Shown here: piece by piece, positions 33,727 through 42,403 of the stretch
How the letters are laid out: the number at the start of each line of letters is the position of its first letter
Numbering within the stretch: the first letter of the stretch is position 1
From: Deltaproteobacteria bacterium Ga0077550
Lineage (GTDB): Bacteria > Myxococcota_A > Polyangia > Nannocystales > Nannocystaceae
Assembly (NCBI GenBank): GCA_001464385.1
Contig: LNFB01000116.1
Coordinates: forward strand, 1-50,146
Direction: 5' to 3'
Length of the DNA stretch: 50,146 nt
Notes under the pieces: generated by a model
Seen by the model: only the letters and a program-made list of their open reading frames with translations
Database searches by the model: none
What the model was told of the DNA's origin: nothing
Position numbers and translations under genes: made by a program

Positions 33727-34923
33727 TCACCGTCGCATCGTCGCCGCCACCAATCCGCAGGCGACCGCCGCCAACCCCACGCCGATCGCATACGTGAGCC
33801 CCATCCCCCCGCGGCTCCACGCGACGCCCGCCGCTGCGCCGCCGACGATCGCGGCCAGGCCGTTGGCCAGGTGCAGCGCGCCGAAGGCCGTGCCCCGCTG
33901 CTCGGGCGGCGCGCGATCCGACAGCCACGCGGACAGGAGGCCCTGGCCGAGGGCCATGTGGGCGCCGAACAGCGCGATGCCGATCGCGACGGCCACAATG
34001 CCGCTGGCCACGGCGAGCGTCGCGTGACCGACGAGCAGCACGACGCACGACACGAGCAGCACCTGCGGTCGCGGACGGCGATCCGACAGCCGACCCGCGG
34101 GGTAGGCCATCGCCGCGTAGACGACGTTCATCGCGACCAACGCCAGGGGTGACCACGCGACGGCGAGCCCCGCGTCGAGCACCGACAGCACCAGGAAGGT
34201 CTCGCCGAGGCGCGCGACGCCGATCGCGAACGCGAGGCCGACGACCACCCAGACGCCGCGCGGCAGCCGGGCCATGTCGGACCAGCGCATCGGCGGCTTG
34301 CCCGAGGACGCCGCCGGCGCGCTGGGCTCGCGGACGCCGAACACGAGCACGAGCACCGCGAGCGCGGCGGGCACCACCGCGATCGCGAACACGGCCCGGA
34401 AGTCGTCGCCGCTGCCGAGCATCCACGCCACCGCGATGACGGGGCCGAGCACGGCGCCGATGGTGTCGAGCGCCTGACGCAGACCGTACGCGGCGCCGCG
34501 GATCTCCGGCGCCGTGATGTCGGCGACCAGCGCGTCGCGTGGCGCCCCGCGGATGCCCTTGCCGACGCGGTCGATCGCGCGGGCGCCCGCGATGAGCACG
34601 AACGAGTCGGCCATCGGGAACAGCGGCTTGCTGAGCGCCGACAGGGCGTACCCGAAGACCGCGAGGGACTTGCGGCGTCGGGTGCGATCGCTCCACGCAC
34701 CCGACGCGATCTTCAGCGCCGACGCGATCGCCTCGCTGCCGCCCTCGAGCAGGCCGAGGGCGACCGCGCCGACGCCGAGCTCGACGGACAGGAACGCCGG
34801 CAGCAGGCCGTGGATCATCTCGGACGAGAGATCCATGCACAGGCTCACGATGCCGAGCGCCCACACGGCCCGCGGCAGGCCCCGCCAGCGCCGCGTCGCT
34901 CCGTCCGCGTCCACGGGGCTCAC
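33727..34923 (-). CDS. MFS transporter
   Basis: 398 aa from the GTG at 34923, which overlaps the stop of the upstream hydrolase gene (GTGA). Twelve hydrophobic segments; major-facilitator loop motifs KIASGAWSDRTRRRK (loop 2-3) and GRLSDRRPRPQ (loop 8-9). RAIDRVGKGIRGAPRDALVA and YGLRQALDTIGAVLGP are characteristic of a subgroup of bacterial MFS proteins annotated as drug or metabolite exporters. The substrate is not predictable. The earlier in-frame start at 35010 lies inside the upstream gene and is not needed. Confidence 0.9.
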   Translation of the reverse strand: MSPVDADGATRRWRGLPRAVWALGIVSLCMDLSSEMIHGLLPAFLSVELGVGAVALGLLEGGSEAIASALKIASGAWSDRTRRRKSLAVFGYALSALSKPLFPMADSFVLIAGARAIDRVGKGIRGAPRDALVADITAPEIRGAAYGLRQALDTIGAVLGPVIAVAWMLGSGDDFRAVFAIAVVPAALAVLVLVFGVREPSAPAASSGKPPMRWSDMARLPRGVWVVVGLAFAIGVARLGETFLVLSVLDAGLAVAWSPLALVAMNVVYAAMAYPAGRLSDRRPRPQVLLVSCVVLLVGHATLAVASGIVAVAIGIALFGAHMALGQGLLSAWLSDRAPPEQRGTAFGALHLANGLAAIVGGAAAGVAWSRGGMGLTYAIGVGLAAVACGLVAATMRR

Positions 34924-36044
34924 GGGAGCTGCGGCGCGCCGTACATCGTGCGCCACGCGGGATCGAACACGTACCCGCCCTCGTCCATCGGCGAATCGGG
35001 CGAGACGCACACCGAGCAGTGCGGATAGCCGTTGGGCACCGACGTGACGAACTGACGCGCGTCACCGTAGGGCGGCAGCGCGTCGTCGATGCTGGTGGGG
35101 ACGCCGAGCATGCCGGCGGCCTCCCACGCCGAGAGGATGCCGTCGTACTGCTCGTCGTCGCTGTGCGCGAGGCCGTAGAAGGTGTCGATGGGCGTGGCCG
35201 AGTCGGGGCCGACGCTCCACCATCCGCCCGAGTGCATCACGACCCGCGAGAAGGCGCGACGCGTCGCGAACAGCCCCGAGCTCGACGCGCCGTGGGAGAT
35301 GCCGGCGATGATCACGTGCTCGTAGCGGAGGTTGCCGTCGGCGTCGAGGTACCAGCCCCAGTCGCCGCCGGGGTGGACCTCGGCGAGGTGGCGCAGCATC
35401 GTGACGACGCGGCCCTCGGCGCTGTCGGCCCGGCTCGCGACGATGACCGACGACGTGTCCTCGCCCGTCAGGGCCTCCCACCGCGTGTCCTCGTTGCAGC
35501 TCCCGCCCATGTCGCCGCAGTCCCAGCGGTTGTTGTAGTGGGGCTCGACCACGTGGAAGCCCCAGCTCGCGATCTGCCGGCCGTGATCGCGCCACGAGCC
35601 CGGCGTGTTGGTGTAGCCCGACAGGAAGAACACGAGCTTGCCCAGGGGCGCCGCGCGGGTGTCGAGGTGGGCGTACTGCAGCTCGATGTTGTCGGCCACG
35701 GTGGGATCGAGCTCGACCGGATCGAGCTCGAACTCGTAGAGCTGTGGATCGCTGACGTCGACGTCGGGCCCGTCGGAGGGCTCGCCGGTCGTGCCCGTCG
35801 AGTCGGCCGACGCCGAGGTGTCGTCCGATCCCGGGCCCGGATCCGTCGTCGCGGTGGTCGCGGTGGTCGCGGTGGTCGCGGTGGTCGCGGTGGTCGCGGT
35901 GGTCGCGGGGCCCGAGGACGAACCGTCGGTCGCGGCCGAGGTCGAGCCGCCGTCGTCCGCCGCGGGATCGTCCCCGCAGCCGAGCAGCGGACCGAACACC
36001 AGGCCGAACAGCACAGCGGATCCGACGGCGCAGGAGCGTTGCAT
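34920..36044 (-). CDS. Alpha/beta-hydrolase-like lipoprotein
   Basis: 374 aa. Start ATG at 36044, with TACGCT ending 6 nt upstream on this strand; an upstream in-frame ATG at 36224 is not needed. The lipobox is PLLGC. The linker includes seven Ala-Thr-Thr units from a 9-bp DNA repeat. The catalytic part has GKLVFFLSGYTNTPGSWRD, GFHVVEPHYNNRWDCGDMGG and a nucleophile elbow-like GISHGASS. Acid/His candidates lie in the last 90 residues. It probably hydrolyses an ester outside the cell. It is translationally coupled to the MFS gene, so the product may be exported or imported by that transporter. Confidence 0.82.
   Translation of the reverse strand: MQRSCAVGSAVLFGLVFGPLLGCGDDPAADDGGSTSAATDGSSSGPATTATTATTATTATTATTATTDPGPGSDDTSASADSTGTTGEPSDGPDVDVSDPQLYEFELDPVELDPTVADNIELQYAHLDTRAAPLGKLVFFLSGYTNTPGSWRDHGRQIASWGFHVVEPHYNNRWDCGDMGGSCNEDTRWEALTGEDTSSVIVASRADSAEGRVVTMLRHLAEVHPGGDWGWYLDADGNLRYEHVIIAGISHGASSSGLFATRRAFSRVVMHSGGWWSVGPDSATPIDTFYGLAHSDDEQYDGILSAWEAAGMLGVPTSIDDALPPYGDARQFVTSVPNGYPHCSVCVSPDSPMDEGGYVFDPAWRTMYGAPQLP
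35848..35910 (+). repeat. Seven tandem 9-bp units (Ala-Thr-Thr linker of the hydrolase)
   Basis: GTCGCGGTG is repeated six times exactly (35848-35901), followed by one changed copy. On the coding (minus) strand it gives (Ala-Thr-Thr)7 in the lipoprotein linker. It is a probable slippage site that would change linker length in 3-residue steps without a frameshift. Confidence 0.9.
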
Positions 36045-36050
36045 TCCAGC

Positions 36051-36056
36051 AGCGTA
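36051..36056 (-). promoter_or_regulatory. -10-like box TACGCT for the hydrolase gene
   Basis: On the minus strand TACGCT ends 6 nt before the ATG at 36044, the same sequence as the box at 6170. Confidence 0.4.
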
Positions 36057-36189
36057 CCCCACCGCCGCGGCACGGCGCGAGCTACGTAGAACGCCCGAGT
36101 GCGCGGTGTGCAGCGGTCGACGCAGCTGATTTGGGATGGACGCCCCGCCGGTCGACCGACACCATGACGTTGGGGTGGGGGCCCTGCGC

Positions 36190-38265
36190 ATGACGAACGC
36201 GACGAGGGCGGCTGCACTCATCACCGCGCTGGGGTTGTTGCCCGGCTGCTACCAGGGGCTCGAGGGCAACCGCGGCGACGCGGGGCTCGACGACGGCGAC
36301 GGAACCGGCACCGACGCGGATGCGGGCGGCTCCTCCGGCGACGACGGCGAGGTGGCCGACGACCAGCCGGCCCAGCCGCTGCACCGGCTCAACCGGCTCG
36401 AGTACAACAACACGGTCCGCGACCTGCTCGGCACCGACCTGCGGCCGGCCGACGCGTTCGGGCCCGACCCCGAGGCCAACGGCTTCGACAACATGGCGGA
36501 TCAGCTCGGCCTGTCGTCGGTGCTGCTCGACGGCTACGCGAGCGCGGCGCGGGACACCATCCGCGACGCGATCGATCTGCGCCCGGTGTATCGCCAGCGC
36601 TTCAGCCAGCTCGAGCTCGGCGTCGCGGGCGGCTACGCGATCGGCGAGCTGTGGGCGCTGTCGGGCGCCGCGGTGGCGGTGAACCTCGACGTGACCACGC
36701 CCGGCGACGCGCAGGTGATCCTCTCCGCCGGCATCAGCGTCGTCGGCACGGCGCCGTCGCCCGAGGCCACGCTCGAGGTCGACGGGGTGGCGATCGCGAC
36801 GTTCGCGGTGCAGGGCAGCGGGGCGATCCCGGCCGAGCACGTGTTCCCGATCGCGCTCACCGCGGGACCCCACAGCGTGCGCGTGATCCCGACCAACTTC
36901 ATCAACGAGCCGGCGTCGAACATCAGCAACAACGTGTTCGTCGCGTCGCTGCGGGTCGAGAGCATCGCGACCACCGTCGGGCCCGGCCACGATCTCGTCT
37001 ACGTGTGCGAGCCCGTCGAGCCCGGCGCGCAGGCCTGCTACGAGGCCATCCTGCGCAACTTCGCCGCCCGGGCGTGGCGCCGACCGCTGACCGCCGAGGA
37101 GGACGCGGGCCTGGTCGAGCTGTTCGCGACGGTGAAGGCCGGCGGCGAGATCGAGGCCGACGCGATGCGGCTGGTGATGCGCGCCGTGATGCTGTCGCCG
37201 AAGTTCCTCTACCGCGCGCGGACCACCGACGACCTCGACGGCGATGGTTGGCTCGACGACTACGTGCTGGCCAGCCGCCTGTCGTACTTCCTGTGGAGCT
37301 CGATGCCGGACGCACGGCTGTTCGAGTCGGCGAGGCTCGGCTTGCTCGCGACCGACGAGGGTCTGAGCGATGCCGTCGCGTGGATGCTCGCCGACGACCG
37401 GGCGCAGGCGCTGCTCGACGGCTTCGCCGAGCAGTGGTTGTCGACCCGCTACCTCGCCAACGCCAGCCCCAGCCCCGAGGTCTACCCGAGCTTCGACGAG
37501 GCGGTCCGCGCGGCGATGACCGAGGAATCGAAGCTGCTCTTCGGCGACTTCCTCTTCAACGCGGAGCCGGCGACGGATCTCATCCAGCCCGACTTCGGCT
37601 ACCTCAACGATCGGCTCGCCGCGCACTACGGCCTGCCGCCGGTCGGCAGCAGCACGATGATCCGCGTGCCCGCGACCGCGAACCGCCGCGGGCTCCTTGC
37701 GCTCGGGGCGTGGCTCACCGCGCAGTCCGACGCCGAGCACTCGTCGCCGATCCGACGCGGGCGCTGGGTCTCCGATCGCCTGCTGTGCGCCCCGGTCCCG
37801 CCGCCACCGGCGGGCCTGGTGATCGATCCGCTCGAGCTCGACGACTCGGCGTCGGTCCGCGAGCAGCTCGAGAAGCACCGCGCCGATCCGGGCTGCGCGA
37901 GCTGCCACTCGCTGCTCGACGTGCTCGGCATCGGCTTCGAGGAGTACGACGGCGTCGCCGCGCCGCGTCTCGGCGTGACGATCGACAACGAGGGCGAGCT
38001 GCCGGACGGCCGCGAATTCGAGGGCGCCGCCGGCCTCGGGGCGCTGTACGCCGACAGCGAGGTGTTCGTCGGTTGCCTGGCGCAGAAGCTCTTCACCTAC
38101 GCGGTCGGTCGCGCGCCGGGGCCGTTCGACGAGCCCTACCTCGACGCGATCGCGGTGCAGGCCGCCGCGGGCGGTCACGACCTGCCGACGATCATCGACG
38201 CCATCGTGCACACGCCCGCCTTCCGCTCACCCGCGCTGCTGGATGGCGCCGCCGAAGGGAACTGA
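36190..38265 (+). CDS. DUF1592-family haem-motif lipoprotein (DUF1587/1595/1592/1588/1585)
   Basis: 691 aa. The ATG at 36190 starts the signal TNATRAAALITALGLLPGC (lipobox LLPGC). Domains in order: DUF1587-like RLNRLEYNNTVRDLLGTDL; a beta domain; DUF1595 (LRNFAARAWRRPLTAEED); DUF1592 (YVLASRLSYFLWSSMPDARL, LLDGFAEQWLSTRYL); DUF1588 (RRGLLALGAWLTAQS and SPIRRGRWVSDRLLCAPVPP, with CASCH); DUF1585 (QKLFTYAVGRAP). These multidomain proteins are abundant in planctomycetes and myxobacteria and are always paired with a DUF1552 protein, as here, with 4 bp between genes. Function unproven; probably envelope redox or polymer degradation. Confidence 0.93.
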   Translation: MTNATRAAALITALGLLPGCYQGLEGNRGDAGLDDGDGTGTDADAGGSSGDDGEVADDQPAQPLHRLNRLEYNNTVRDLLGTDLRPADAFGPDPEANGFDNMADQLGLSSVLLDGYASAARDTIRDAIDLRPVYRQRFSQLELGVAGGYAIGELWALSGAAVAVNLDVTTPGDAQVILSAGISVVGTAPSPEATLEVDGVAIATFAVQGSGAIPAEHVFPIALTAGPHSVRVIPTNFINEPASNISNNVFVASLRVESIATTVGPGHDLVYVCEPVEPGAQACYEAILRNFAARAWRRPLTAEEDAGLVELFATVKAGGEIEADAMRLVMRAVMLSPKFLYRARTTDDLDGDGWLDDYVLASRLSYFLWSSMPDARLFESARLGLLATDEGLSDAVAWMLADDRAQALLDGFAEQWLSTRYLANASPSPEVYPSFDEAVRAAMTEESKLLFGDFLFNAEPATDLIQPDFGYLNDRLAAHYGLPPVGSSTMIRVPATANRRGLLALGAWLTAQSDAEHSSPIRRGRWVSDRLLCAPVPPPPAGLVIDPLELDDSASVREQLEKHRADPGCASCHSLLDVLGIGFEEYDGVAAPRLGVTIDNEGELPDGREFEGAAGLGALYADSEVFVGCLAQKLFTYAVGRAPGPFDEPYLDAIAVQAAAGGHDLPTIIDAIVHTPAFRSPALLDGAAEGN

Positions 38266-38269
38266 CGCC

Positions 38270-39631
38270 ATGCCAGGCCGATTCACACCCCGTCACATGC
38301 GAGGTCCCACGCGACGTCAGTGTTTGGTGGGCGCGGGCTCGGCAGCCCTGGCGTTGCCTGCCCTCGAGTACTTCCTGCCGCGCCACGCCGCCGCGCACGG
38401 GACGGCGCCGCGACTGTTGGTCTACTACTTCCCCAACGGCCGACGGCCCGAGTGGTGGGTGCCGACGATGGTCGACGGTGCGCCGGTGTTCCCGGCGCAG
38501 GCCGCCGCGCTGCAGCCGTTCGCGGACCAGGTGCTGTCGTTGGTGAACCTCAGCAACCTCGCCGCGCTCGGCAGCCCCGGCGCCGCCCATGCGATGGGCA
38601 CCGGCACCATCATGACCGGCAGCACGATCCCCGACGTCGCCGGCGGGGTGCTGTTCAACAACGTCTCGCTCGATCAGCTCGTGGTCCAGCAGCTCGCGCC
38701 CGACACCCGCTTCGCGTCGCTGCAGTGGAGCGCGGGCGAGCCCGGGCCGTGCGACGTCGGCGGCTCGTCGTGCGCGTACACCCAGAGCATCTCGTGGACC
38801 GGCCCGGCGAGCCCCTTGGTGGCCGCGATCGATCCGACCGCCGCGTTCGAGCGCGTGTTCGGCAGCGGCGTCGACGGCCTCACCGGCGCGGCCGCGGAGC
38901 TGCGGCGCAAGTCGAACAAGTCCGTGATCGACTTCGTCGACGAGGACGCCCGCGCGCTGCAGACCCGGCTCGGCAGCGCCGATCGCATGAAGCTCGAGGG
39001 CTACTTCGACGCGCTGCGCGAGCTCGAGAAGAGCCTCACGACGCCGGCGGCGACCTGCATGGCGACGCTCGAGCCGCCGATCGGCGGGCTCGGCTACCCC
39101 GAGCGCGTCGCCGCGTTCCACCAGCTCATCCGGCTGGCGTTCCAGTGCGACCAGACCCGCGTGCTCAGCTTCATGATCGAGTTCGGCTTGAGCGGCCGCT
39201 CGCACGATTTCCTCGACGCGCCGGGCGGTCACCACGCCCTGTCGCACTACGGCGATCAGCTCGGCCGCGATCGCCTCGAGCGGGTCGAGACCTGGCATGC
39301 CCAGCAGCTCGGCGGGCTGCTGCAGCTGCTGCGCGACACCCCCGGCGAGTCCGGCGGCACGCTGCTCGACGAGACCATCGTGCTGGCGATCGGCAGCATG
39401 GGCGAGGGCGGCTCGCACGATCACGCCCGCAACTGCCCGCTCATCTTCGGCGGCGGCGGCGTCGTTGCAGCCGACGGTCGACAGATCGCGTTCGCACCCG
39501 AGGCGTCGATGCCCCTGCCGAACCTCCACGCGACGTTGCTCGAGGGCTTCGGGATCGAGGGCACCTTCGGGACCAACGGGGCGATCTTCGGCGATCACGG
39601 CACGGCGTCGATCCCCGGCGTGCTCGTGTAG
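38270..39631 (+). CDS. DUF1552 protein with Tat signal
   Basis: 453 aa; ATG 4 bp after the DUF1592 gene. The N-terminus carries a twin-arginine signal, TRRQCLVGAGSAALALPALE, so it is exported folded. DUF1552 features: RLLVYYFPNGRRPEWWVPTM, QVLSLVNLSNLAA, GTIMTGSTIPDVAGG, ADRMKLEGYFDALRELEKSL, IRLAFQCDQTRVLSFMIEFG, HHALSHYGD, DETIVLAIGSMGEGGSHDH. It resembles the sulfatase/alkaline-phosphatase-like DUF1501 group and probably binds metal. It always travels with DUF1592 proteins and presumably forms a complex or pathway with them. Confidence 0.93.
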   Translation: MPGRFTPRHMRGPTRRQCLVGAGSAALALPALEYFLPRHAAAHGTAPRLLVYYFPNGRRPEWWVPTMVDGAPVFPAQAAALQPFADQVLSLVNLSNLAALGSPGAAHAMGTGTIMTGSTIPDVAGGVLFNNVSLDQLVVQQLAPDTRFASLQWSAGEPGPCDVGGSSCAYTQSISWTGPASPLVAAIDPTAAFERVFGSGVDGLTGAAAELRRKSNKSVIDFVDEDARALQTRLGSADRMKLEGYFDALRELEKSLTTPAATCMATLEPPIGGLGYPERVAAFHQLIRLAFQCDQTRVLSFMIEFGLSGRSHDFLDAPGGHHALSHYGDQLGRDRLERVETWHAQQLGGLLQLLRDTPGESGGTLLDETIVLAIGSMGEGGSHDHARNCPLIFGGGGVVAADGRQIAFAPEASMPLPNLHATLLEGFGIEGTFGTNGAIFGDHGTASIPGVLV

Positions 39632-39658
39632 CGCGCGCGCGCGGGCGCCCGGGCGGGC

Positions 39659-39687
39659 GGTTCCGCCGGGGGCGTCACCGCGGAACC
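39659..39687 (+). terminator. Hairpin downstream of the DUF1552 gene, possible terminator
   Basis: GGTTCCGC (39659-39666) and GCGGAACC (39680-39687) form an 8-bp perfect stem with a 13-nt loop, 27 bp after the stop. There is no T-tract, which is common in very GC-rich genomes, so termination is only a guess. Confidence 0.3.
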
Positions 39688-39743
39688 CGGCGCGGCCCCT
39701 GCCGTACGCCCTTGGCACGCGTCCTGCTCTACCGCTCGCCACC

Positions 39744-40181
39744 ATGACTCAGGCGACCAAGGAACACGACATCGAACAGCTCAACGGCATGCTCCGAGGC
39801 GAGCGCGCGGCGGTCGAGACGTACAAGCTCTGCGTCGACAAGCTCGATCGCGCCGACCTGAAGCAGCAGCTCTCCGAGCTCCGCTCGTCGCACTCGGCCC
39901 GCGTGGGCAAGTTGACCGCGCGCGTGGCCATGCTCGGCGGCGCCGCCGACATGACCTCCGGCGCGTGGGGGACGTTCGCGAAGGCCTTCGAGGGCGGCGC
40001 CGCCGTCTTCGGCGAGTCCGCCGCGATCGCGGCCCTCGAGGAGGGCGAGGACCACGGCAAGAAGGTCTACGCGAAGCTCGACGATCTCACCGAGGTGACG
40101 CGGGCGTTCGTGCAGACGGAGCTCGTGCCCGAGCAGCGCCGCACGCATGATGCGTTGAGCGCGATGAAGGCCGCGCTCTAG
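39744..40181 (+). CDS. DUF2383/PA2169-type four-helix-bundle protein
   Basis: 145 aa. HDIEQLNGMLRGERAAVETY and ELRSSHSARVGKLTARVAML, then KAFEGGAAVFGESAAIAALE and EEGEDHGKKVYAKLDDL, give a ferritin-like bundle with Glu/His residues at the positions that could bind iron. The family is stress-related in other bacteria, but no enzyme activity is known. There is no signal peptide, so it is probably cytoplasmic. A CTACCGCT stretch about 8 nt before the start resembles the local -10 pattern only loosely. The stop overlaps the convergent small lipoprotein stop. Confidence 0.85.
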   Translation: MTQATKEHDIEQLNGMLRGERAAVETYKLCVDKLDRADLKQQLSELRSSHSARVGKLTARVAMLGGAADMTSGAWGTFAKAFEGGAAVFGESAAIAALEEGEDHGKKVYAKLDDLTEVTRAFVQTELVPEQRRTHDALSAMKAAL

Positions 40182-40393
40182 CGCGAAGGCACCAGCAGCG
40201 CCGGTAGCACCATCGCACCGCCGGGGGAGCGATCGAGATCCTCCCCCGGCACTTCGATCGCGGCGTCGATCGTCACGCCGTCGACCACTGCGTCGACGGG
40301 CACGACGAGATCGGGCAGCGCTGCGCTCGGGTGACCGCACGCCGCGACGATCGCGAGCGCGATCACGGACACCGCCGTGATTGGCCGACGCAT
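40178..40393 (-). CDS. Very small lipoprotein
   Basis: 71 aa, start ATG overlapping the stop of the upstream membrane-protein gene by one base (TGATG). Signal MRRPITAVSVIALAIVAAC is a clear lipobox, followed by about 50 residues (LPDLVVPVDAVVDGVTIDAA, DLDRSPGGAMVLPALLVP) with no known domain. Its size and coupling suggest an accessory subunit of the upstream membrane protein. The stop (CTA on plus, 40178-40180) overlaps the DUF2383 stop. Confidence 0.65.
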   Translation of the reverse strand: MRRPITAVSVIALAIVAACGHPSAALPDLVVPVDAVVDGVTIDAAIEVPGEDLDRSPGGAMVLPALLVPSR

Positions 40394-41193
40394 CAGAACC
40401 TCCCCGAGATCGACAGGCCCGCCCCGCCGCGCTGGATCCCCGGCGCGATCGCGATGCGGGCCCGCTCGTACATCCGCGCGTCCCTGCGGTAGCGCAAGCC
40501 CCAGGCGAGCAGACCGGCGCCCGTGCCCATCGCGATCGCCGAGGCGTCGAGGATCGCCCGCGACGCGCCGAAGCGGCAGGTGTCGCTGCTGGCGTAGGGG
40601 CCCACGTCGCTCAGCTGGCAGCGCAGGTACATCGTGTCGTTGGCGACGCCGACGACCAGGCCCGCGGCGAGCAGGCCGATGCCCGCAGCGATCGCCCGTC
40701 GGGGGCTCCGCTCGCGACGCAGCGCGGCGTCGCGGAAGGCGTCGTGGCTGCCGCGCAGCGCACCGCCGCCCGCCGCCATGCCGACGCCCGCGATGAGGAA
40801 TGTGTGCTCGACGAGGCCGAGCGAGCAGCCGCCGCAGAGCAGCACGTCGCCGAGCTGGTAGACCACGGTCGCGAACAGCATGCCGCCGGCCGCGACGAGC
40901 ACCCCGGTGCCGCGGTGCGCCGGGGCCTCGATGCGTACCCAGCCGGCGCGATCGGGCCGCTCCTCGGGCGCGGTGAACGGGTCGGCGACCGCGGGCGCGA
41001 CGGGCTCGGGCGCGACGGGCTCGGGCGCGACGGGCTCGGGCGCCTGATCGACCCTGCCGGGCTCGACGGCCGCGGGCTCGACGGCCGCGGGCTCGACGGC
41101 GCTCGGCCGCTGCACGATCGGCTCGGGCGTCGCGGGCTCCGGCAGCACGGGGGGACCGACGAGCGCGGCGACGACGAGCAGGGCGTGGAGCAT
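40393..41193 (-). CDS. Multispan membrane protein with PEPVA-repeat N-terminus
   Basis: 266 aa from the ATG at 41193. A signal-like start (MLHALLVVAALVGPPVLP) is followed by a Pro/Glu/Ala/Val segment made of repeats AVEPA and PEPVA (15-bp DNA repeats at about 40994-41041 and 41062-41100). Hydrophobic helices follow at about 97-115, 129-146 and 167-185, with cysteines (LCGGCSLG) between the first two. It ends GLSISGRF, like the protein at 26483. The Pro-rich stretch could span the periplasm as in TonB-like proteins, but no TonB domain is seen. Function unknown. Confidence 0.7.
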   Translation of the reverse strand: MLHALLVVAALVGPPVLPEPATPEPIVQRPSAVEPAAVEPAAVEPGRVDQAPEPVAPEPVAPEPVAPAVADPFTAPEERPDRAGWVRIEAPAHRGTGVLVAAGGMLFATVVYQLGDVLLCGGCSLGLVEHTFLIAGVGMAAGGGALRGSHDAFRDAALRRERSPRRAIAAGIGLLAAGLVVGVANDTMYLRCQLSDVGPYASSDTCRFGASRAILDASAIAMGTGAGLLAWGLRYRRDARMYERARIAIAPGIQRGGAGLSISGRF

Positions 41194-41362
41194 GCGTCGG
41201 GGTAGTGCCGCGGCCCGCCCCGACGATCACGGCCCCGCCCCTCCCTGCAGCACCCAGGCAGGACGACGGGACGCCCGTGGAACTTCGATCGTCCGGGCGG
41301 AACCCCGCTCCGTGTTCGTGCGGGCTCTGCCATAGTCGAGGGCGTTGCGAGGACCTGCGGAC

Positions 41363-42403
41363 ATGACGTCGAGTCTCGACGCCCGCCGGCGATCGGGCAG
41401 CGACCCGTCGACCCAGCGCGCCGCGGCGTCGCGCGTCCTCGCGGTGTGGACACGCCGCATGCTCGACGAGACGGCGCCCGGCTGGCAGACCGCCGCCGTG
41501 CCCCCGCTGCTCGGGTTGCGGGCGCCCAACGAGCTGCGCCGCGGGGCGTGGTTCATCCCCCACGCCGACATGATCACCGCATGGGCGACGCAGACCGAGG
41601 GCCACCATGATCCCCTGTACGGCCTCCACTTCGCCGAGCGGTGGACGCTGGCGTTGCTCGGCCCGATGACGCAGCTGGCCTCCTTCGCGCCGACGCTCGG
41701 GGATCTCGTCGCGGTCTACACGACCTTCGATCGGCTGCTCGACTCGCACAATCTCACCACCCTCGAGGTCGACGACGCCAGCGTGGTGCTCACCGATCGT
41801 CCGCCCGCCGTCCACGGCCGCTGGCCGCGACACCTCGCCGAGTCGATCCTCGGCGCGTACGTCCACGTCGTGCGGACGATGATCGCCGGGCCGCTGGCGC
41901 TCGCGCGCGTCGAGTTCATGCACCCCGCGCCCGCGCACGCCGAGGCGGTCGCGCGCTGGTTCGATGCGCCCGTGCACTGGTCCGCACCGGTCAACCGGCT
42001 CGTCGCCGAGGTCGGGGTCCTCGCGCGGCCGATGTGGAGCGCGAGCGGTGCGGCGTTCTCGGCCGTCCGCGCCACCCTGGCCCGTCTGCGCGATCGGGTC
42101 CTGCCCGACGACGCCGTGGTCGAGCGCCTGCGAGCGTTGTTGCGCCGCCCCGACGCCGATGCGGTCGCGGTGTCCAGCGTCGACGATGCTGCCAAGGCCC
42201 TGGGCATGTCGGCGCGCACCCTGCAACGACGGCTCGGGGCCGCGGGCCTGTCGTTCCGTCGTGTGCTCGCCGACGTGCGCGCCGAGCTCGTTGCTCTCGC
42301 GCCCGCCGAGAAGCGCCTCGCGATGGCGAAGCGGCTCGGCTTCGCCGACGACAGCGCGTTGCGGAAGTTCCTGCGTCGATCGAGTGACCCTGTCGCGGAC
42401 TAG
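41363..42403 (+). CDS. AraC-family transcriptional regulator
   Basis: 346 aa from the ATG at 41363; an in-frame TTG at 41345 lies 8 nt after a CATAGT box and is an alternative leaderless start. The N-terminal ~200 residues match the arabinose-binding-like domain of the OruR/ArgR-type subgroup (GLHFAERWTLALLGPMTQLA, HLAESILGAYVHVVRTMIAG, VARWFDAPVHWSAPVNRLV). The C-terminal ~100 residues are the double HTH: VDDAAKALGMSARTLQRRLG, FRRVLADVRAELV, AMAKRLGFADDSALRKFLRR. It probably activates nearby or distant genes in response to a small molecule. The last four bases overlap the convergent lipoprotein gene. Confidence 0.88.
   Translation: MTSSLDARRRSGSDPSTQRAAASRVLAVWTRRMLDETAPGWQTAAVPPLLGLRAPNELRRGAWFIPHADMITAWATQTEGHHDPLYGLHFAERWTLALLGPMTQLASFAPTLGDLVAVYTTFDRLLDSHNLTTLEVDDASVVLTDRPPAVHGRWPRHLAESILGAYVHVVRTMIAGPLALARVEFMHPAPAHAEAVARWFDAPVHWSAPVNRLVAEVGVLARPMWSASGAAFSAVRATLARLRDRVLPDDAVVERLRALLRRPDADAVAVSSVDDAAKALGMSARTLQRRLGAAGLSFRRVLADVRAELVALAPAEKRLAMAKRLGFADDSALRKFLRRSSDPVAD

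Noticed and set aside
40994..41100. Short direct repeats considered as a CRISPR or mobile-element signature
   Set aside because: They are 15-bp in-frame repeats encoding PEPVA and AVEPA in a Pro-rich protein segment, with no spacers.
41331..41345. CATAGT box with TTG start for the AraC gene
   Set aside because: The 8-nt spacing fits the leaderless pattern, but leaderless TTG starts are rare and the box is imperfect; the ATG at 41363 was kept.
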